In this document: positions 1-8,871 of the stretch, piece by piece
Layout: each line of letters opens with the position of its first letter
Position numbering within the stretch: the stretch's first letter is position 1
Assembly: GCA_024235835.1 (NCBI GenBank)
Contig: JACKLQ010000005.1
Coordinates: 11,821 to 75,820 of the forward strand
Source: Thiobacillus sp.
Lineage (GTDB): Bacteria > Pseudomonadota > Gammaproteobacteria > Burkholderiales > Thiobacillaceae
DNA: 64,000 nucleotides
Direction of reading: 5' to 3'
Program-made: the position numbers and the translations under genes
Notes under the pieces: model-generated
The model's database searches: none
Seen by the model: the letters and a program-made list of their open reading frames with translations, nothing else
What the model was told of the DNA's origin: nothing

Positions 1-1278
1 GAGTTTTATCCGGTTCGTGGCAATCACGAAGGCACGTCCACCGCGGCCGCCTACATGAACACCGCCTTCCCTGGCCTCAGCGGATACAGCACTCCCTATG
101 CCGAGACCGCTGGCCTGACCTACGCCTTCACCCACAACAACACCAAGTTCATGCTGCTGGACACCTTCACCTTGGCCAACGGGACAACCAAAACCGTGGG
201 CGAGTACCAGTCCTGGATCAATACCGAATTGGCGGCGGCCGACCATGAGCAGGCTTTCGTCTTCACCCACAAGAACCTGCTGGGCCAGAACCACAAGGAC
301 AACATGTTCGGCTCGTCCAACGATGCCAACCCGGACATGCAGAACGACTTCCTGGCAAGCATGGAAGCCAACAACGTCAAGTACGTCATCAGCGGCCACG
401 ACCACAACCACACCCGTTCCCTGGTCACCAGCCCGGATGGTCAGTCCCAGGCGCACCAGCTGATCACCGCCTCGGACAGCTACAAGTTCTACACGCCCAA
501 GGCTCCCTACTCGGACCGTGAAACGCCCTTTGCCCAGGAACTGTACCAGGTGGGTTATTACGTGGTTACGGTGGACGGGCCCAGGGTTACCTTCGACCAC
601 TACGCTTCGCCCAAGTGGTGGGCCCTGAGCGATGGCTCCGACGGCTCCCCCACCTGGACTAAGCGCGAAAGCTTCGGCTACAGCCTGAACGGCAAGGAAT
701 TCGTCGTCGCCCCGGGTGGGTACTTCGACGGTGTGGCCGACAACAGTCCCACCGGCTCGGGTTGGGTCGGCACCGAGATGGCCATCCTGGACGGCATGAA
801 CGCCACCTACAGCAACATTTCCGGCAACCGCGCCACTTCCCAGGACGTCAATACCGGCTGGACCAGTCGTACTGAAGCGGGTGGCAACCTGGCCAGCGAC
901 GTGCTCAGCCTGTGGGGCATGGCCGACACCATGGGCTCCGAGGAGACCGACATCTACGTCCTGTCCATGAGCTATGACCCCAGCGAAGGCGCGCCCGTTT
1001 TCCTGGCTACCCGGGATGCAAATGGCAACTGGGTCAACGCCGTGGAGCTGAACTTCGGTGGGGCCAAGACTTTTGTGGCTGGCGCCTACTCGGGCCAGGG
1101 TCTGGGCAGCTACGGTATCGATGAGCAGACCCACACCGCATGGGCCGTGCTCAACCACGGCAGCGATTTCGCCGTGGCCGCCGTGCCGGAGCCCGAGACC
1201 TACGCCCTGATGCTGGCCGGCCTGGGCCTGGTGGGTCTGGTGGCCCGCCGCCGCCGGGCTCAGGGTTCCCTGAACTGA
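1..1278 (+). CDS. Secreted metallophosphoesterase with PEP-CTERM tail (5' end outside window)
   Basis: The frame is open from base 1, so the gene begins upstream; the first ATG at 55 is internal. The residues just before it read PVRGNHE, the GNHE metal-binding motif of calcineurin-type phosphoesterases, and GHDHNH (bases 394-411) is the matching late histidine motif. The enzyme should hydrolyse phosphomonoesters or phosphodiesters using two metal ions; the substrate cannot be told. About 190 residues without a recognised fold follow, then VPEPETYALMLAGLGLVG, a hydrophobic stretch and an Arg cluster: a PEP-CTERM signal, which exosortase systems process so that the protein is exported to the surface. 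It is the first of a co-directional row of secreted proteins, several with phosphatase-type folds. The N-terminal signal peptide is not visible. Confidence 0.88.
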   Translation, partial: EFYPVRGNHEGTSTAAAYMNTAFPGLSGYSTPYAETAGLTYAFTHNNTKFMLLDTFTLANGTTKTVGEYQSWINTELAAADHEQAFVFTHKNLLGQNHKDNMFGSSNDANPDMQNDFLASMEANNVKYVISGHDHNHTRSLVTSPDGQSQAHQLITASDSYKFYTPKAPYSDRETPFAQELYQVGYYVVTVDGPRVTFDHYASPKWWALSDGSDGSPTWTKRESFGYSLNGKEFVVAPGGYFDGVADNSPTGSGWVGTEMAILDGMNATYSNISGNRATSQDVNTGWTSRTEAGGNLASDVLSLWGMADTMGSEETDIYVLSMSYDPSEGAPVFLATRDANGNWVNAVELNFGGAKTFVAGAYSGQGLGSYGIDEQTHTAWAVLNHGSDFAVAAVPEPETYALMLAGLGLVGLVARRRRAQGSLN

Positions 1279-1294
1279 AGTCAAACGTCCCTGT

Positions 1295-1320
1295 CCGCGC
1301 CCGGGTCCTTCCGGGCGCGG
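1295..1320 (+). terminator. Intercistronic GC hairpin
   Basis: A perfect 10-bp stem (CCGCGCCCGG / CCGGGCGCGG) with a 6-nt loop lies 17 bp after the metallophosphoesterase stop. No T-run follows, so it may protect the mRNA end or attenuate transcription rather than terminate it. Confidence 0.5.
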
Positions 1321-1341
1321 CGACCCCTTGAGGAGTTGTTC

Positions 1342-2067
1342 ATGCGTACCCTAGCCCTGCTGGCCGCCGCCCTGGCCAGCCTTTCCGCAATGCCCGCCCA
1401 GGCCCTGACCAACGGCAGCTTCGAATCCGGTTTCACCGGTTGGTCCCACATGGGAGATGCCACGATCTACGCCGACCTGGCCAGCGACGGTTTCCTGGTG
1501 GCCCTCATCGGCACCGCCTCGGTGGACCAGAATGACGATGGTCTTGTGGGCCTGTCCCCCGGCGAAGCCAACTTCTCCGGGATATCACCCGCCCCGGTGG
1601 CCGGCCCCGGCGGCCTGGCCGCTGCCCTGGGCCTGGCGGCCAACGCCTTCGACGGCACCGCGTCCGCCATCGAAGGCTCGGCGGTCTGGCAGGAAATCAC
1701 CGTCAACGCCGGCGACACCCTGTTCTTGGACTGGACCTTCGTCAGCATCGACCCCCGCGTCGGCGACTACGCCTTTGCCGCCATCGGCGACCAGGTTTTC
1801 CACCTGGCCGACGGCAACGACATCGTCTTCGTGGACGATGGCATCGGCTTCAGCATGGGCCAGACCTTCAGCCACGTGTTTGCCCAGGGCGGCACCACCC
1901 GCCTGGCCATGGGCGTGGTGGACGTGGGCGACACCCTGGGCACCAGCCTGGTCGTCGCCGACAACGCACGCATCGTCGCCGCGCCGGTGCCGGAACCCGA
2001 GGCCTATGCCCTAATGCTGGCCGGCCTGGGCCTGATGGGCTTCGCCGCCCGCCGCCAGGGGCGTTGA
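1342..2067 (+). CDS. PEP-CTERM secreted protein of unknown function
   Basis: The 241-residue product has a signal peptide (MRTLALLAAALASLSAMPAQA). The next residues, LTNGSFESGFTGW, resemble the start of DUF642-like or carbohydrate-binding jelly-roll domains seen in other PEP-CTERM proteins. The C-terminus is VPEPEAYALMLAGLGLMGFAARR, a standard PEP-CTERM tail. I chose the ATG at 1342 because AGGAG lies six bases upstream; a TTG two codons earlier overlaps the spacing. No catalytic motif was recognised. It is probably a structural or binding protein displayed at the surface, expressed with its neighbours. Confidence 0.82.
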   Translation: MRTLALLAAALASLSAMPAQALTNGSFESGFTGWSHMGDATIYADLASDGFLVALIGTASVDQNDDGLVGLSPGEANFSGISPAPVAGPGGLAAALGLAANAFDGTASAIEGSAVWQEITVNAGDTLFLDWTFVSIDPRVGDYAFAAIGDQVFHLADGNDIVFVDDGIGFSMGQTFSHVFAQGGTTRLAMGVVDVGDTLGTSLVVADNARIVAAPVPEPEAYALMLAGLGLMGFAARRQGR

Positions 2068-2109
2068 TGCTCACGGCAAGTGAATTCCCCAGTGGCCCCA
2101 TCCACGGAC

Positions 2110-2127
2110 ATGAGCCGAACAGCTCAT
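2110..2127. promoter_or_regulatory. 18-bp palindrome, copy A of a four-copy family
   Basis: ATGAGCCGAACAGCTCAT lies 91 bp upstream of the DNRLRE gene start. It differs from the perfect palindrome (copy C) at one base. Size and symmetry suit a LuxR-type dimer; the EpsA-like regulator encoded at 38285-39067 is the obvious candidate, which is inference. Confidence 0.6.
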
Positions 2128-2142
2128 TCACCGGGAGATTGC

Positions 2143-2160
2143 CCGTTACCGGCCCGTCAT
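2143..2160 (+). promoter_or_regulatory. Weak PhoB-box-like direct repeat
   Basis: CCGTTAC and CCGTCAT are spaced 11 bp apart, as in the Pho box (CTGTCAT, 4 bp, CTGTCAT). The second unit matches 6 of 7 positions, the first only 4 of 7. It sits between palindrome A and the DNRLRE gene. Suggestive only. Confidence 0.25.
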
Positions 2161-2218
2161 GTCACCGGCCTAGCCTGATCGGGCACCACGCCCATCATCG
2201 CTCTACAAGGAGAAAACC

Positions 2219-2950
2219 ATGCAAGTGAAATCCCTCGCCCTCGTCCTGGCCCTGATCGCCGCCGGCCAGGCCCAGGCCAACAACGTGCTTACCTTCCAGA
2301 ATGGTGTGAACGGCTATGCAGGCACCGCCGACACCACTCTCCTGAGTTCCGACCCGGACGGGGTCCATGGCAGCGACGAAGAGGTCAGCATCGACGCCTC
2401 CGACGGCGGTTCCCCCAACCATGTACTGCTGCGCTTCGACAACCTGTTCGGCAACGGCGCCGGCCAGATCAAGGCCGGCGAGAGCATCGTCAACGCGAAG
2501 CTGACCGTGGAGATCACGAGTGCCGGCAGCGGCATCCTGTTCCATGACATGCTGATGCCCTGGAACGAGGCGGCCGCCACCTGGAACAACATGGGTGATG
2601 GCATCCAGGCCAACGGCATCGAAGCGTCCGCGACCCCCTTCCTTTCCGTCGGCGACAACAATGGTGGGGGCAACATCTCCAGCGGCATCCTGGAACTGGA
2701 CGTCACCGCCTCCCTGCAGGATGCGCAGGCCGGCAATGTCCCCGGCCATGGCTGGGCCCTGCTGCCCTTCATGCCCAACGGCACCAACGGCGTGGATTTC
2801 TTCACCAAGGAAGCCTTCCTCACCGCCAGCCGCCCCCTGCTGACCGTGGAAGTGGCGCCGGTGCCCGAGCCCGAAACCTACGCCCTGATGCTGGCCGGCC
2901 TGGGCCTGGTGGGCTTCGCCGCCCGCCGCCGCGCCCCGCGGTCCAATTGA
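2219..2950 (+). CDS. DNRLRE-domain PEP-CTERM protein
   Basis: The 243-residue product has a signal peptide ending AQA about residue 19. Its body contains NHVLLRFDNL, then a beta-rich pattern ending in ELDVTASL, typical of the DNRLRE family of secreted beta-sandwich domains. That family is non-catalytic and found on surface proteins. The end VPEPETYALMLAGLGLVGFAARRR is a PEP-CTERM tail. AAGGAG lies just upstream of the ATG. The upstream gap carries palindrome A and a weak Pho-box-like repeat, so this gene probably has its own promoter. An intrinsic terminator follows the stop. Confidence 0.85.
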   Translation: MQVKSLALVLALIAAGQAQANNVLTFQNGVNGYAGTADTTLLSSDPDGVHGSDEEVSIDASDGGSPNHVLLRFDNLFGNGAGQIKAGESIVNAKLTVEITSAGSGILFHDMLMPWNEAAATWNNMGDGIQANGIEASATPFLSVGDNNGGGNISSGILELDVTASLQDAQAGNVPGHGWALLPFMPNGTNGVDFFTKEAFLTASRPLLTVEVAPVPEPETYALMLAGLGLVGFAARRRAPRSN

Positions 2951-2976
2951 ACTCAACATCTCACGGATGAACCTCG

Positions 2977-2999
2977 ACCCGGGCCCGGCCCGGGTTTTT
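2977..2999 (+). terminator. Intrinsic terminator after the DNRLRE gene
   Basis: The stem ACCCGGGC / GCCCGGGT has a 3-nt loop and is followed directly by a run of five T. It is 27 bp past the stop codon and should end or attenuate transcription before the phytase gene. Confidence 0.75.
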
Positions 3000-3016
3000 C
3001 CTTTCAGGAGCCCACC

Positions 3017-4285
3017 ATGTCCCTGTTCCCTGGATTTCCCGCCGCCCTGGCCAGCTTGCTCGTCGCCACCGCCCTGCCAGCCCAGGCGGTCGTCGCGCTG
3101 GCCGAGACACCCACCATCGGCGCCAACGGCGACGCCGACGATCCGGCCATCTGGCTGCATCCCACCGACCTGGCCAAAAGCCTCGTCATCACCGCCGTGA
3201 AGGAGGAGGGGGGGCGGGTCTACGACCTGGGCGCCGGGCAGGTCCAGGTGCTCAGCCCGTTTCCGGTGGCTTCCGGAGTCAGCCGCATCAACAACGTGGA
3301 CGTCCAGTATGGCTTCCGCATGTATGACGGCAGCCGGGTGGACATTGCCGTGGGCAGCGACCGGGGCCAGGACGTGTTCCGGGTCTGGAAGATCGACGGC
3401 GATGCCGCCAGCCCGTTGACCTACATCGGCAGCGCCAACCCCAGCCGGGCATTCCTGGACAAGCCCAACGGCGACCCCAACCCGGTGAGTGCCCAGAACA
3501 CCGCCTACGGCATGACCCTGTACCGGGACGTGGCCGCCGACCGGATGTACGTGCTGGCCACCCAGCGCAGCCAGCCCCGGGTCGCCCAGTTCGAACTGGT
3601 GGCCCTGGCCGACGGCACGGTGGACACCCAATGGGTGCGGGACTGGGATTTTCCCTCCATGGCGGTGAACGGCACGCCGGTGAACCTGGCCGGCAAGCAG
3701 TTCGAGGGGCTTGTGGTGGACCAGCAAAGCGGCCTGCTCTATGCCGGCCAGGAAGATGTCGGAATCTGGCGCATCGACCTGAACACAGGCTCCGCCGAGG
3801 CTTCGCCCTTCGTTCTGTCGCGGAACTATGACCTCACCTCGCCCCTGCGAGCCGATATCGAGGGCCTGGCCCTCTACTACGGCACCAATGGGGCCGGTTA
3901 TCTGCTGGCCTCCAGCCAGGGGGACAACAGTTTTGCCGTGTTCGACCGCCAGGCGGGCAACGCCTACCTGGGCTCCTTCTCCGTCGCCGCCGGTGCCTTC
4001 GATTCCGTGCAGGAGTCCGACGGCGCCGACGTGACCAACCTGGCCCTGCCGGGCTACCCCCAGGGCCTCTTCATCACCCAGGACGGCAACAACACGCCAG
4101 AGGCCGGCACCAACTTCAAGTTTGTCTCCTGGGGAGAAATCGCCCAGGAAAAAGGCCTGGTCGTGGATACCTCGTCCTATGACCCGCGCAGCGTGACCGC
4201 CGTGCCCGAACCTTCGGCCTATGCCCTGATGCTGGCCGGGTTGGGCATGACCGCCTGGGCCGCAAGGCGCCGTAAAAGGAGTTGA
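3017..4285 (+). CDS. Beta-propeller phytase (3-phytase type) with PEP-CTERM tail
   Basis: The 422-residue product has a signal peptide ending AQA. GDADDPAIWLHPTD, then EEGGRVYDL, match the conserved start of the beta-propeller phytase domain, where the Asp residues bind calcium. Further blade motifs (NNVDVQYGF, VAVGSDRG-like, AYGMTLYRD, QFEGLVVD, DIEGLALYYG) continue to about residue 360. Family enzymes release phosphate from phytate in a calcium-dependent reaction outside the cell. The tail VPEPSAYALMLAGLG with an Arg/Lys cluster is a variant PEP-CTERM signal. CAGGAG precedes the ATG. A preceding terminator suggests a separate or read-through transcript. The phytase fold assignment is strong; substrate preference is inferred. 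Confidence 0.9.
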   Translation: MSLFPGFPAALASLLVATALPAQAVVALAETPTIGANGDADDPAIWLHPTDLAKSLVITAVKEEGGRVYDLGAGQVQVLSPFPVASGVSRINNVDVQYGFRMYDGSRVDIAVGSDRGQDVFRVWKIDGDAASPLTYIGSANPSRAFLDKPNGDPNPVSAQNTAYGMTLYRDVAADRMYVLATQRSQPRVAQFELVALADGTVDTQWVRDWDFPSMAVNGTPVNLAGKQFEGLVVDQQSGLLYAGQEDVGIWRIDLNTGSAEASPFVLSRNYDLTSPLRADIEGLALYYGTNGAGYLLASSQGDNSFAVFDRQAGNAYLGSFSVAAGAFDSVQESDGADVTNLALPGYPQGLFITQDGNNTPEAGTNFKFVSWGEIAQEKGLVVDTSSYDPRSVTAVPEPSAYALMLAGLGMTAWAARRRKRS

Positions 4286-4352
4286 GGTTCATCGGGCGCG
4301 GCCCTTCGAAAAGGCCCTGGTCGATGGACCTGGGAGACGGGCGCCCACCGGG

Positions 4353-4374
4353 GCATGAGCGGAAAGGCTCATGC
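4353..4374. promoter_or_regulatory. Palindrome, copy B, upstream of the 5'-nucleotidase gene
   Basis: The core ATGAGCGGAAAGGCTCAT (4355-4372) extends to 8-bp arms GCATGAGC / GCTCATGC. It lies 83 bp upstream of the ATG at 4456, close to the spacing of copies A and C from their genes. Its central six bases differ most from the other copies. Confidence 0.6.
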
Positions 4375-4455
4375 CACCGACCTCATCGCCCCACACAGTT
4401 GTCATACATCGACGCCAGCATGTCCACCATTCGTGACGCACTCCGAGGAGTTTCC

Positions 4456-6351
4456 ATGTTCGCCCTTAAACCCGTAGTCCTTGCTTCCCTGCTTGTCTTC
4501 GCCAATGCCGCCATGGCCTGCTCGGGCCCCGTGACCCTGGGCTCCGTGTCCAGCACTGTCGAAGACCGATCCGTGAACGGCGCCTGCATCAATGACCTGA
4601 TCATCGACACCCCCAACGCCTGGGGCACCCATGGCGACTTCGTGAACCATGTATCCAAGGTCACCCTTAACCTGATGAAGTCCCGCCAGCTCAGCGCCAT
4701 GGAGCGCAGCAGGATCATGAAGGCCGCCGCCCAGTCCGACGTGGGCAAGACCCTGATCGTGAAGATCATCGCGTTCAACGATTTCCACGGCAACATCAAG
4801 GCCGGCGAGGGTTCCTCCAGCAACCCCGGCGTGGCCCGCTTTTCCACCCGCATCAAGGAACTGCGTGCCCAGAACCCCCTGAACGCCGTGGTGTCCGCCG
4901 GCGACATGATCGGCGCCAGCCCCCTGACTTCCGCCCTGTTCAAGGACGAGCCCACCATCGAGGCGATGAACCGCATCGACATCGACTTCAACGCCGTGGG
5001 GAACCACGAGTTCGACGAGGGCAAGGATGAACTGCTGCGCATGCAGAAGGGCGGCAACCATCCCTCCGACCCCTTCTCGGGCCTGGGTATGCACCAGGAC
5101 CTGAAGGCGGGCGAGTTCGCCGGCGCCAGCTTCAACTTCCTGGCCGCCAACGTGGTGGACAGCGCCACCGGCAAGACCATCCTCCCGGCCTTTGGCGTCA
5201 AGCACTTCAAGGGCAACCGGGTGGCCTTCATCGGCATGACCCTGGAAAACACCCCCACCATCGTCTCGCCCTCCGGCGTGGCCGGCCTGCAGTTCAAGGA
5301 TGAGGCGGACACCGTCAACGCGCTGATTCCCAAGCTCCAGGCCAAGGGCATCAAGAGCATCGTGGTGCTGGTCCACGAGGGTGGCTTCGCCGCCGGCGGC
5401 ATCAACGGCTGCACGGGCGTCTCCGGCCCCATCGTCGACATCGTCAACCGCCTGGATCCCGAGGTGGACCTGGTCATCTCCGGCCACACCCACCAGGCCT
5501 ACAACTGCCTGATCAACAACAAGGCCGGCAAGCCCGTGCGCGTCACCTCCGGCGGCCAGTACGCCCGCAACCTGACCGACATCGACGTGACCATCGACAC
5601 CCGGACCCGGAACGTGGTCAACGCGGTGGCCAACAACCTCACCACCGGCACCGGCGCCACCACCGCCGAGGATCCCGCCCTGACCGACCTGGTGGCCCAC
5701 TACGACAGCCTGGCCGCCGTGCCCAAGTCCCGGGTGATTGGCACCATCACAGAGGCCATCAGCCGCAGCCAGAACGCCGCCGGCGAGTCCGCCCTGGGTG
5801 ACGTCATCGCCGACGCCCAGCTGGACGCCACCGATGACGCCGGTTTCGGTGACGCGGTCATCTCCTTCATGAACCCGGGCGGCATCCGTGCCGACCTGCC
5901 TTACAACGCCCCCAGCGGCCAGGTCACCTACGGCGATGCCTTCACCGTGCAGCCCTTCGGCAATTCCCTGGTGACCATGACGCTCACCGGCGCGCAGATC
6001 GACACCCTGCTGGAACAGCAGTTCACCGGCTGCACCAACGGCCAGACTTCCAACCGCATCCTCCAGGTGTCCAACGGCTTCAGCTACACCTGGGACGCCA
6101 ACGGCGGCGCGTGCGCCAAGGTGGACCCGGACAGCATCAAGCTTGATGGCGTCACCATCGACCCCGTCGCCAGCTACCGGGTGACAGTGAACAGCTTCCT
6201 GGCCGACGGCGGCGACCTGTTCAAGGTGTTGATCGAGGGCACCAACCGCCTGGGTGGCGCCCAGGATCTGGACGCCTTGGAAGCCTACCTCCAGGCGAAC
6301 CCCGCCGGCGTGGCCCCCGGTCCCAAGAATCGCATCAGCCGGATCAACTGA
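4456..6351 (+). CDS. Secreted 5'-nucleotidase / 2',3'-cyclic phosphodiesterase family
   Basis: I place the start at ATG 4456, which has GAGGAG six bases upstream and opens a signal peptide (MFALKPVVLASLLVFANAAMA); the frame is open further upstream but that part looks untranslated. The 631-residue enzyme has the two-domain UshA/5'-nucleotidase layout. The metallophosphatase domain has IIAFNDFHGN, GNHEFDEG and GHTHQ motifs; the C-terminal substrate domain has GDVIADAQL and FMNPGGIRADL. It should dephosphorylate extracellular nucleotides, giving phosphate and nucleosides. Unlike its neighbours it has no PEP-CTERM tail, so it is probably periplasmic or released. Palindrome B upstream suggests shared control with other members of the cluster. 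Confidence 0.92.
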   Translation: MFALKPVVLASLLVFANAAMACSGPVTLGSVSSTVEDRSVNGACINDLIIDTPNAWGTHGDFVNHVSKVTLNLMKSRQLSAMERSRIMKAAAQSDVGKTLIVKIIAFNDFHGNIKAGEGSSSNPGVARFSTRIKELRAQNPLNAVVSAGDMIGASPLTSALFKDEPTIEAMNRIDIDFNAVGNHEFDEGKDELLRMQKGGNHPSDPFSGLGMHQDLKAGEFAGASFNFLAANVVDSATGKTILPAFGVKHFKGNRVAFIGMTLENTPTIVSPSGVAGLQFKDEADTVNALIPKLQAKGIKSIVVLVHEGGFAAGGINGCTGVSGPIVDIVNRLDPEVDLVISGHTHQAYNCLINNKAGKPVRVTSGGQYARNLTDIDVTIDTRTRNVVNAVANNLTTGTGATTAEDPALTDLVAHYDSLAAVPKSRVIGTITEAISRSQNAAGESALGDVIADAQLDATDDAGFGDAVISFMNPGGIRADLPYNAPSGQVTYGDAFTVQPFGNSLVTMTLTGAQIDTLLEQQFTGCTNGQTSNRILQVSNGFSYTWDANGGACAKVDPDSIKLDGVTIDPVASYRVTVNSFLADGGDLFKVLIEGTNRLGGAQDLDALEAYLQANPAGVAPGPKNRISRIN

Positions 6352-6380
6352 ACCCATTTTAGAGATTTGGAGCAGTCATC

Positions 6381-7271
6381 ATGAAACGCACCCTACTCAT
6401 CCTCGCCCTGACCGGCCTGGCCGGTTCCGCCCATGCCGCCACCTGGACCCTGGGCGACACCACCGTGGCCGGCCTGCGCACGGGTGTGGTGGCCCTCACC
6501 GACGGCGTCGGCGCCATGGGCACCGCCGGTGACGCGTTGTTCGGTTCCGTCACCAACGACCTCAACGAGATCGACACGGATGCCGTGGCCGTGGGCAGCT
6601 GGGACTTCACCAGCGCCGTCCTGGGCGGCAACGCCATCGACCTGGGCCTGAGCCACGAGATCTATGCCGGCAACGCCTACTTGGGCGATACCAGCACTGC
6701 CTTCGCCAACCTGCTGACCAGCGCCAGCGTGGATAACGCCTCCCTCGCCGACGCCGGCCTGGATCTGGAGTTTTCCGGCTTCGCCCCCGCCCGCCTGAAC
6801 CAGCGCTTCGTCATCACCCCGGAACTGGGGGAGCAAGCGGGGGATCTGGTGATGGTGAACGTGAATGCCTGGGCCACCCACGCCCTGGATGGCAATCTGA
6901 ACGGCAACGGCATCAGCCTGGATCAGGATTTCCTGTCCAGCTACAGCCTGGCCTTGAACGGCACAGTGCTGGATGCCGACAGCTACACGGATCTTGGCAA
7001 CGCTGGAAAGAGCTGGAGCTTCCAGGCCCACGTGGGCGATGAGCTGAGCCTGCAACTGCGCACCCAGAGCCAGGTCGGGGGGACTGTCCTGGCCATGGCT
7101 GCTGGCGCCACGCCCGAAGTGATGGCCAGCAGCGAGGCCTTCCTGAGCATGAGCGTCACGGCCGTCCCGGAACCCGAAGCCTACGCCCTGTTGCTGGCCG
7201 GCCTGGGCCTGGTGGGCCTGGTGGCCCGCCGGCGTGGCGCCGAGCGTCAGCGCCTGTCTCTGCATAGCTGA
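6381..7271 (+). CDS. PEP-CTERM secreted protein of unknown function
   Basis: The 296-residue product has a signal peptide (MKRTLLILALTGLAGSAHA) and ends VPEPEAYALLLAGLGLVGLVARRR plus 12 extra residues after the Arg cluster, a slightly long tail. The body is Asp/Asn/Gly-rich and probably beta-structured, with no motif I recognise. The ATG follows the 5'-nucleotidase stop by 29 bp, with GGAG in the gap, so the two are probably co-transcribed. A strong hairpin follows the stop. Being paired with the nucleotidase suggests a role in holding or assisting secreted enzymes, but that is a guess. Confidence 0.8.
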   Translation: MKRTLLILALTGLAGSAHAATWTLGDTTVAGLRTGVVALTDGVGAMGTAGDALFGSVTNDLNEIDTDAVAVGSWDFTSAVLGGNAIDLGLSHEIYAGNAYLGDTSTAFANLLTSASVDNASLADAGLDLEFSGFAPARLNQRFVITPELGEQAGDLVMVNVNAWATHALDGNLNGNGISLDQDFLSSYSLALNGTVLDADSYTDLGNAGKSWSFQAHVGDELSLQLRTQSQVGGTVLAMAAGATPEVMASSEAFLSMSVTAVPEPEAYALLLAGLGLVGLVARRRGAERQRLSLHS

Positions 7272-7285
7272 TCGGGCTGATGACC

Positions 7286-7315
7286 CATCCCGGCGGCATT
7301 GGCGCCGCCGGGATG
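7286..7315 (+). terminator. Strong GC hairpin downstream of 6381-7271
   Basis: Perfect 12-bp arms CATCCCGGCGGC / GCCGCCGGGATG enclose a 6-nt loop. No T-run follows, so termination may be partial or Rho-assisted. Confidence 0.55.
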
Positions 7316-7393
7316 CGCGGGGATGAACCATGGGGTTGCATCCCGGTATCGATCGCCTGTCCTGTTTTTCCACCCGTATTTCTGGAGATGAGC

Positions 7394-8836
7394 ATGTCCA
7401 AAGGAATTGCCCGGGTCCTGGGCCTCTCGCCCCTCATCCTGGGCTGCTCGGTCATGGCCGATACCGCCCTGGCGGCCGATACCGTCCGTTTCGCCACCTT
7501 CAACGCGTCCCTGAACCGGGACGCCAGCGGCCAGCTGCTCTCCGACCTGGGCAATCCCCTGGCCAGCGGCGTCACCACCACCGTGGCCAGGCGCATCCAG
7601 CAGGCCCACAACGTGGCCGAGATCATCCAGCGCGTGAATCCGGACATCCTGCTGGTGAATGAATTCGACTTCGACCAGAACGGCGTGCCCGGCTCTTCCT
7701 CCATCCCCAGCGCCCTGGGTTATTCCAGCCAGGCCGCCCAGCTGTTCCAGGACAACTTCCTCTCCGCCGCCCACGGCAACGCGGTGCGTGGCACCACCCA
7801 GGGCGTTGTCTTTCCTTACCGCTATACCCCCGTCACCAACACCGGTCTGGCCAGCGGACTGGACCTGGACAACAGCGGCGGTGTCGGCGGCGGCAACGAT
7901 GCCTTCGGGTTCGGAAATTTCGCAGGCCAATACGGTTTCACCGTCTACTCCAGGTACGAAATCGTGGGCGTGCGCACCTTCCAGAATTTCCTGTGGAAGG
8001 ACATGCCGGGCAACCTGCTCACCAACGACAACACCGGCAACAAGCTGTGGGCGGCCGACGGCAGCGGCTACTACAACGATGCCGAGAAGAATGCCCTGCG
8101 GCTGTCCTCGAAGAACCACGTGGACGTGACCCTGCGCATCAACGGCCAGGACGTGCACTTCCTCACCGCCCATCCCACACCCCCCACCTTCGACGGCGCC
8201 GAGGACAAGAACGGCAAGCGCAACCACGACGAGATCCGCTTCTGGGCGGACTATGTCGATGGCGCGGACTATATCTACGACGATCAGGGGGCGATGGGGG
8301 GCCTGGCCGACGGCGCCAGCTTCGTCATCGCCGGGGATTACAACGCCGACCCCTTCGATGGCGATTCCTATGCCAACGCCATCAACCAGCTGCTGAACCA
8401 CCCCCGGGTGAATGCGGCCGTCACACCGGAAAGCGCGGGGGGCACGGCGGCGGCCACCTATCCGAGCAACAACGGCGCGGCCAACCAGAGCCACGACGGC
8501 GATCCCAGGTTCGACACCGCCGACTTCAGCGACAGCGCGCCCGGCAACCTGCGGGTGGACTACGTGCTGCCCTCCGCCAACCTGGACATCCAGGATGCCG
8601 GCATATTCTGGCCCGTGGACAGCAACACCGGCGTGGCCAACACCACCGGCGAGCTGTTCGACCTGGTGGGCACCTACAACAACCCGGGCCTCTACGCCGG
8701 CCTGCCTTCCTCCGACCACAAGGCCGTCTGGGTGGACGTGCAGGTGGCCGCCGTGCCGGAGCCTGAAACCTATGCCCTGATGCTGGCCGGCCTGGGCCTG
8801 GTGGGCCTTGTGTCCCGCCGCCGCAGGATTTTCTGA
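7394..8836 (+). CDS. Endonuclease/exonuclease/phosphatase-fold PEP-CTERM protein
   Basis: I chose ATG 7394 because GGAG sits six bases upstream; the ATG two codons earlier would leave no spacing. The signal peptide ends near ALAA. The 480-residue protein has the EEP (DNase I-like) signature: VRFATFNAS near the start, a metal-binding Glu in LLVNEFDF, AGDYNADPFDGD, and the C-terminal SSDHKAVWVDV. The family includes nucleases and phosphodiesterases. As a secreted protein it could hydrolyse extracellular DNA or phosphoesters, a plausible phosphorus source beside the nucleotidase and phytase. The tail VPEPETYALMLAGLGLVGLVSRRRR is PEP-CTERM. Substrate is not shown by the sequence. Confidence 0.9.
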   Translation: MSKGIARVLGLSPLILGCSVMADTALAADTVRFATFNASLNRDASGQLLSDLGNPLASGVTTTVARRIQQAHNVAEIIQRVNPDILLVNEFDFDQNGVPGSSSIPSALGYSSQAAQLFQDNFLSAAHGNAVRGTTQGVVFPYRYTPVTNTGLASGLDLDNSGGVGGGNDAFGFGNFAGQYGFTVYSRYEIVGVRTFQNFLWKDMPGNLLTNDNTGNKLWAADGSGYYNDAEKNALRLSSKNHVDVTLRINGQDVHFLTAHPTPPTFDGAEDKNGKRNHDEIRFWADYVDGADYIYDDQGAMGGLADGASFVIAGDYNADPFDGDSYANAINQLLNHPRVNAAVTPESAGGTAAATYPSNNGAANQSHDGDPRFDTADFSDSAPGNLRVDYVLPSANLDIQDAGIFWPVDSNTGVANTTGELFDLVGTYNNPGLYAGLPSSDHKAVWVDVQVAAVPEPETYALMLAGLGLVGLVSRRRRIF

Positions 8837-8871
8837 ACCCCACAGTGACCAAACCAAAAAGGAAACCTCCC

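Noticed and set aside
2195..3727. A 510-codon minus-strand open frame
   Set aside because: It is the GC-rich mirror of the DNRLRE and phytase genes, with Gly/His/Val-rich composition and no domain; the + strand genes have signal peptides and ribosome sites.
4397..4416. TTGTCAT before the 5'-nucleotidase as a Pho box
   Set aside because: Only one half-site matches; sequences 11 bp on either side do not.
4402..6357. A 651-codon minus-strand open frame
   Set aside because: Antisense of the 5'-nucleotidase; Gly/Val/His-rich and without motifs.
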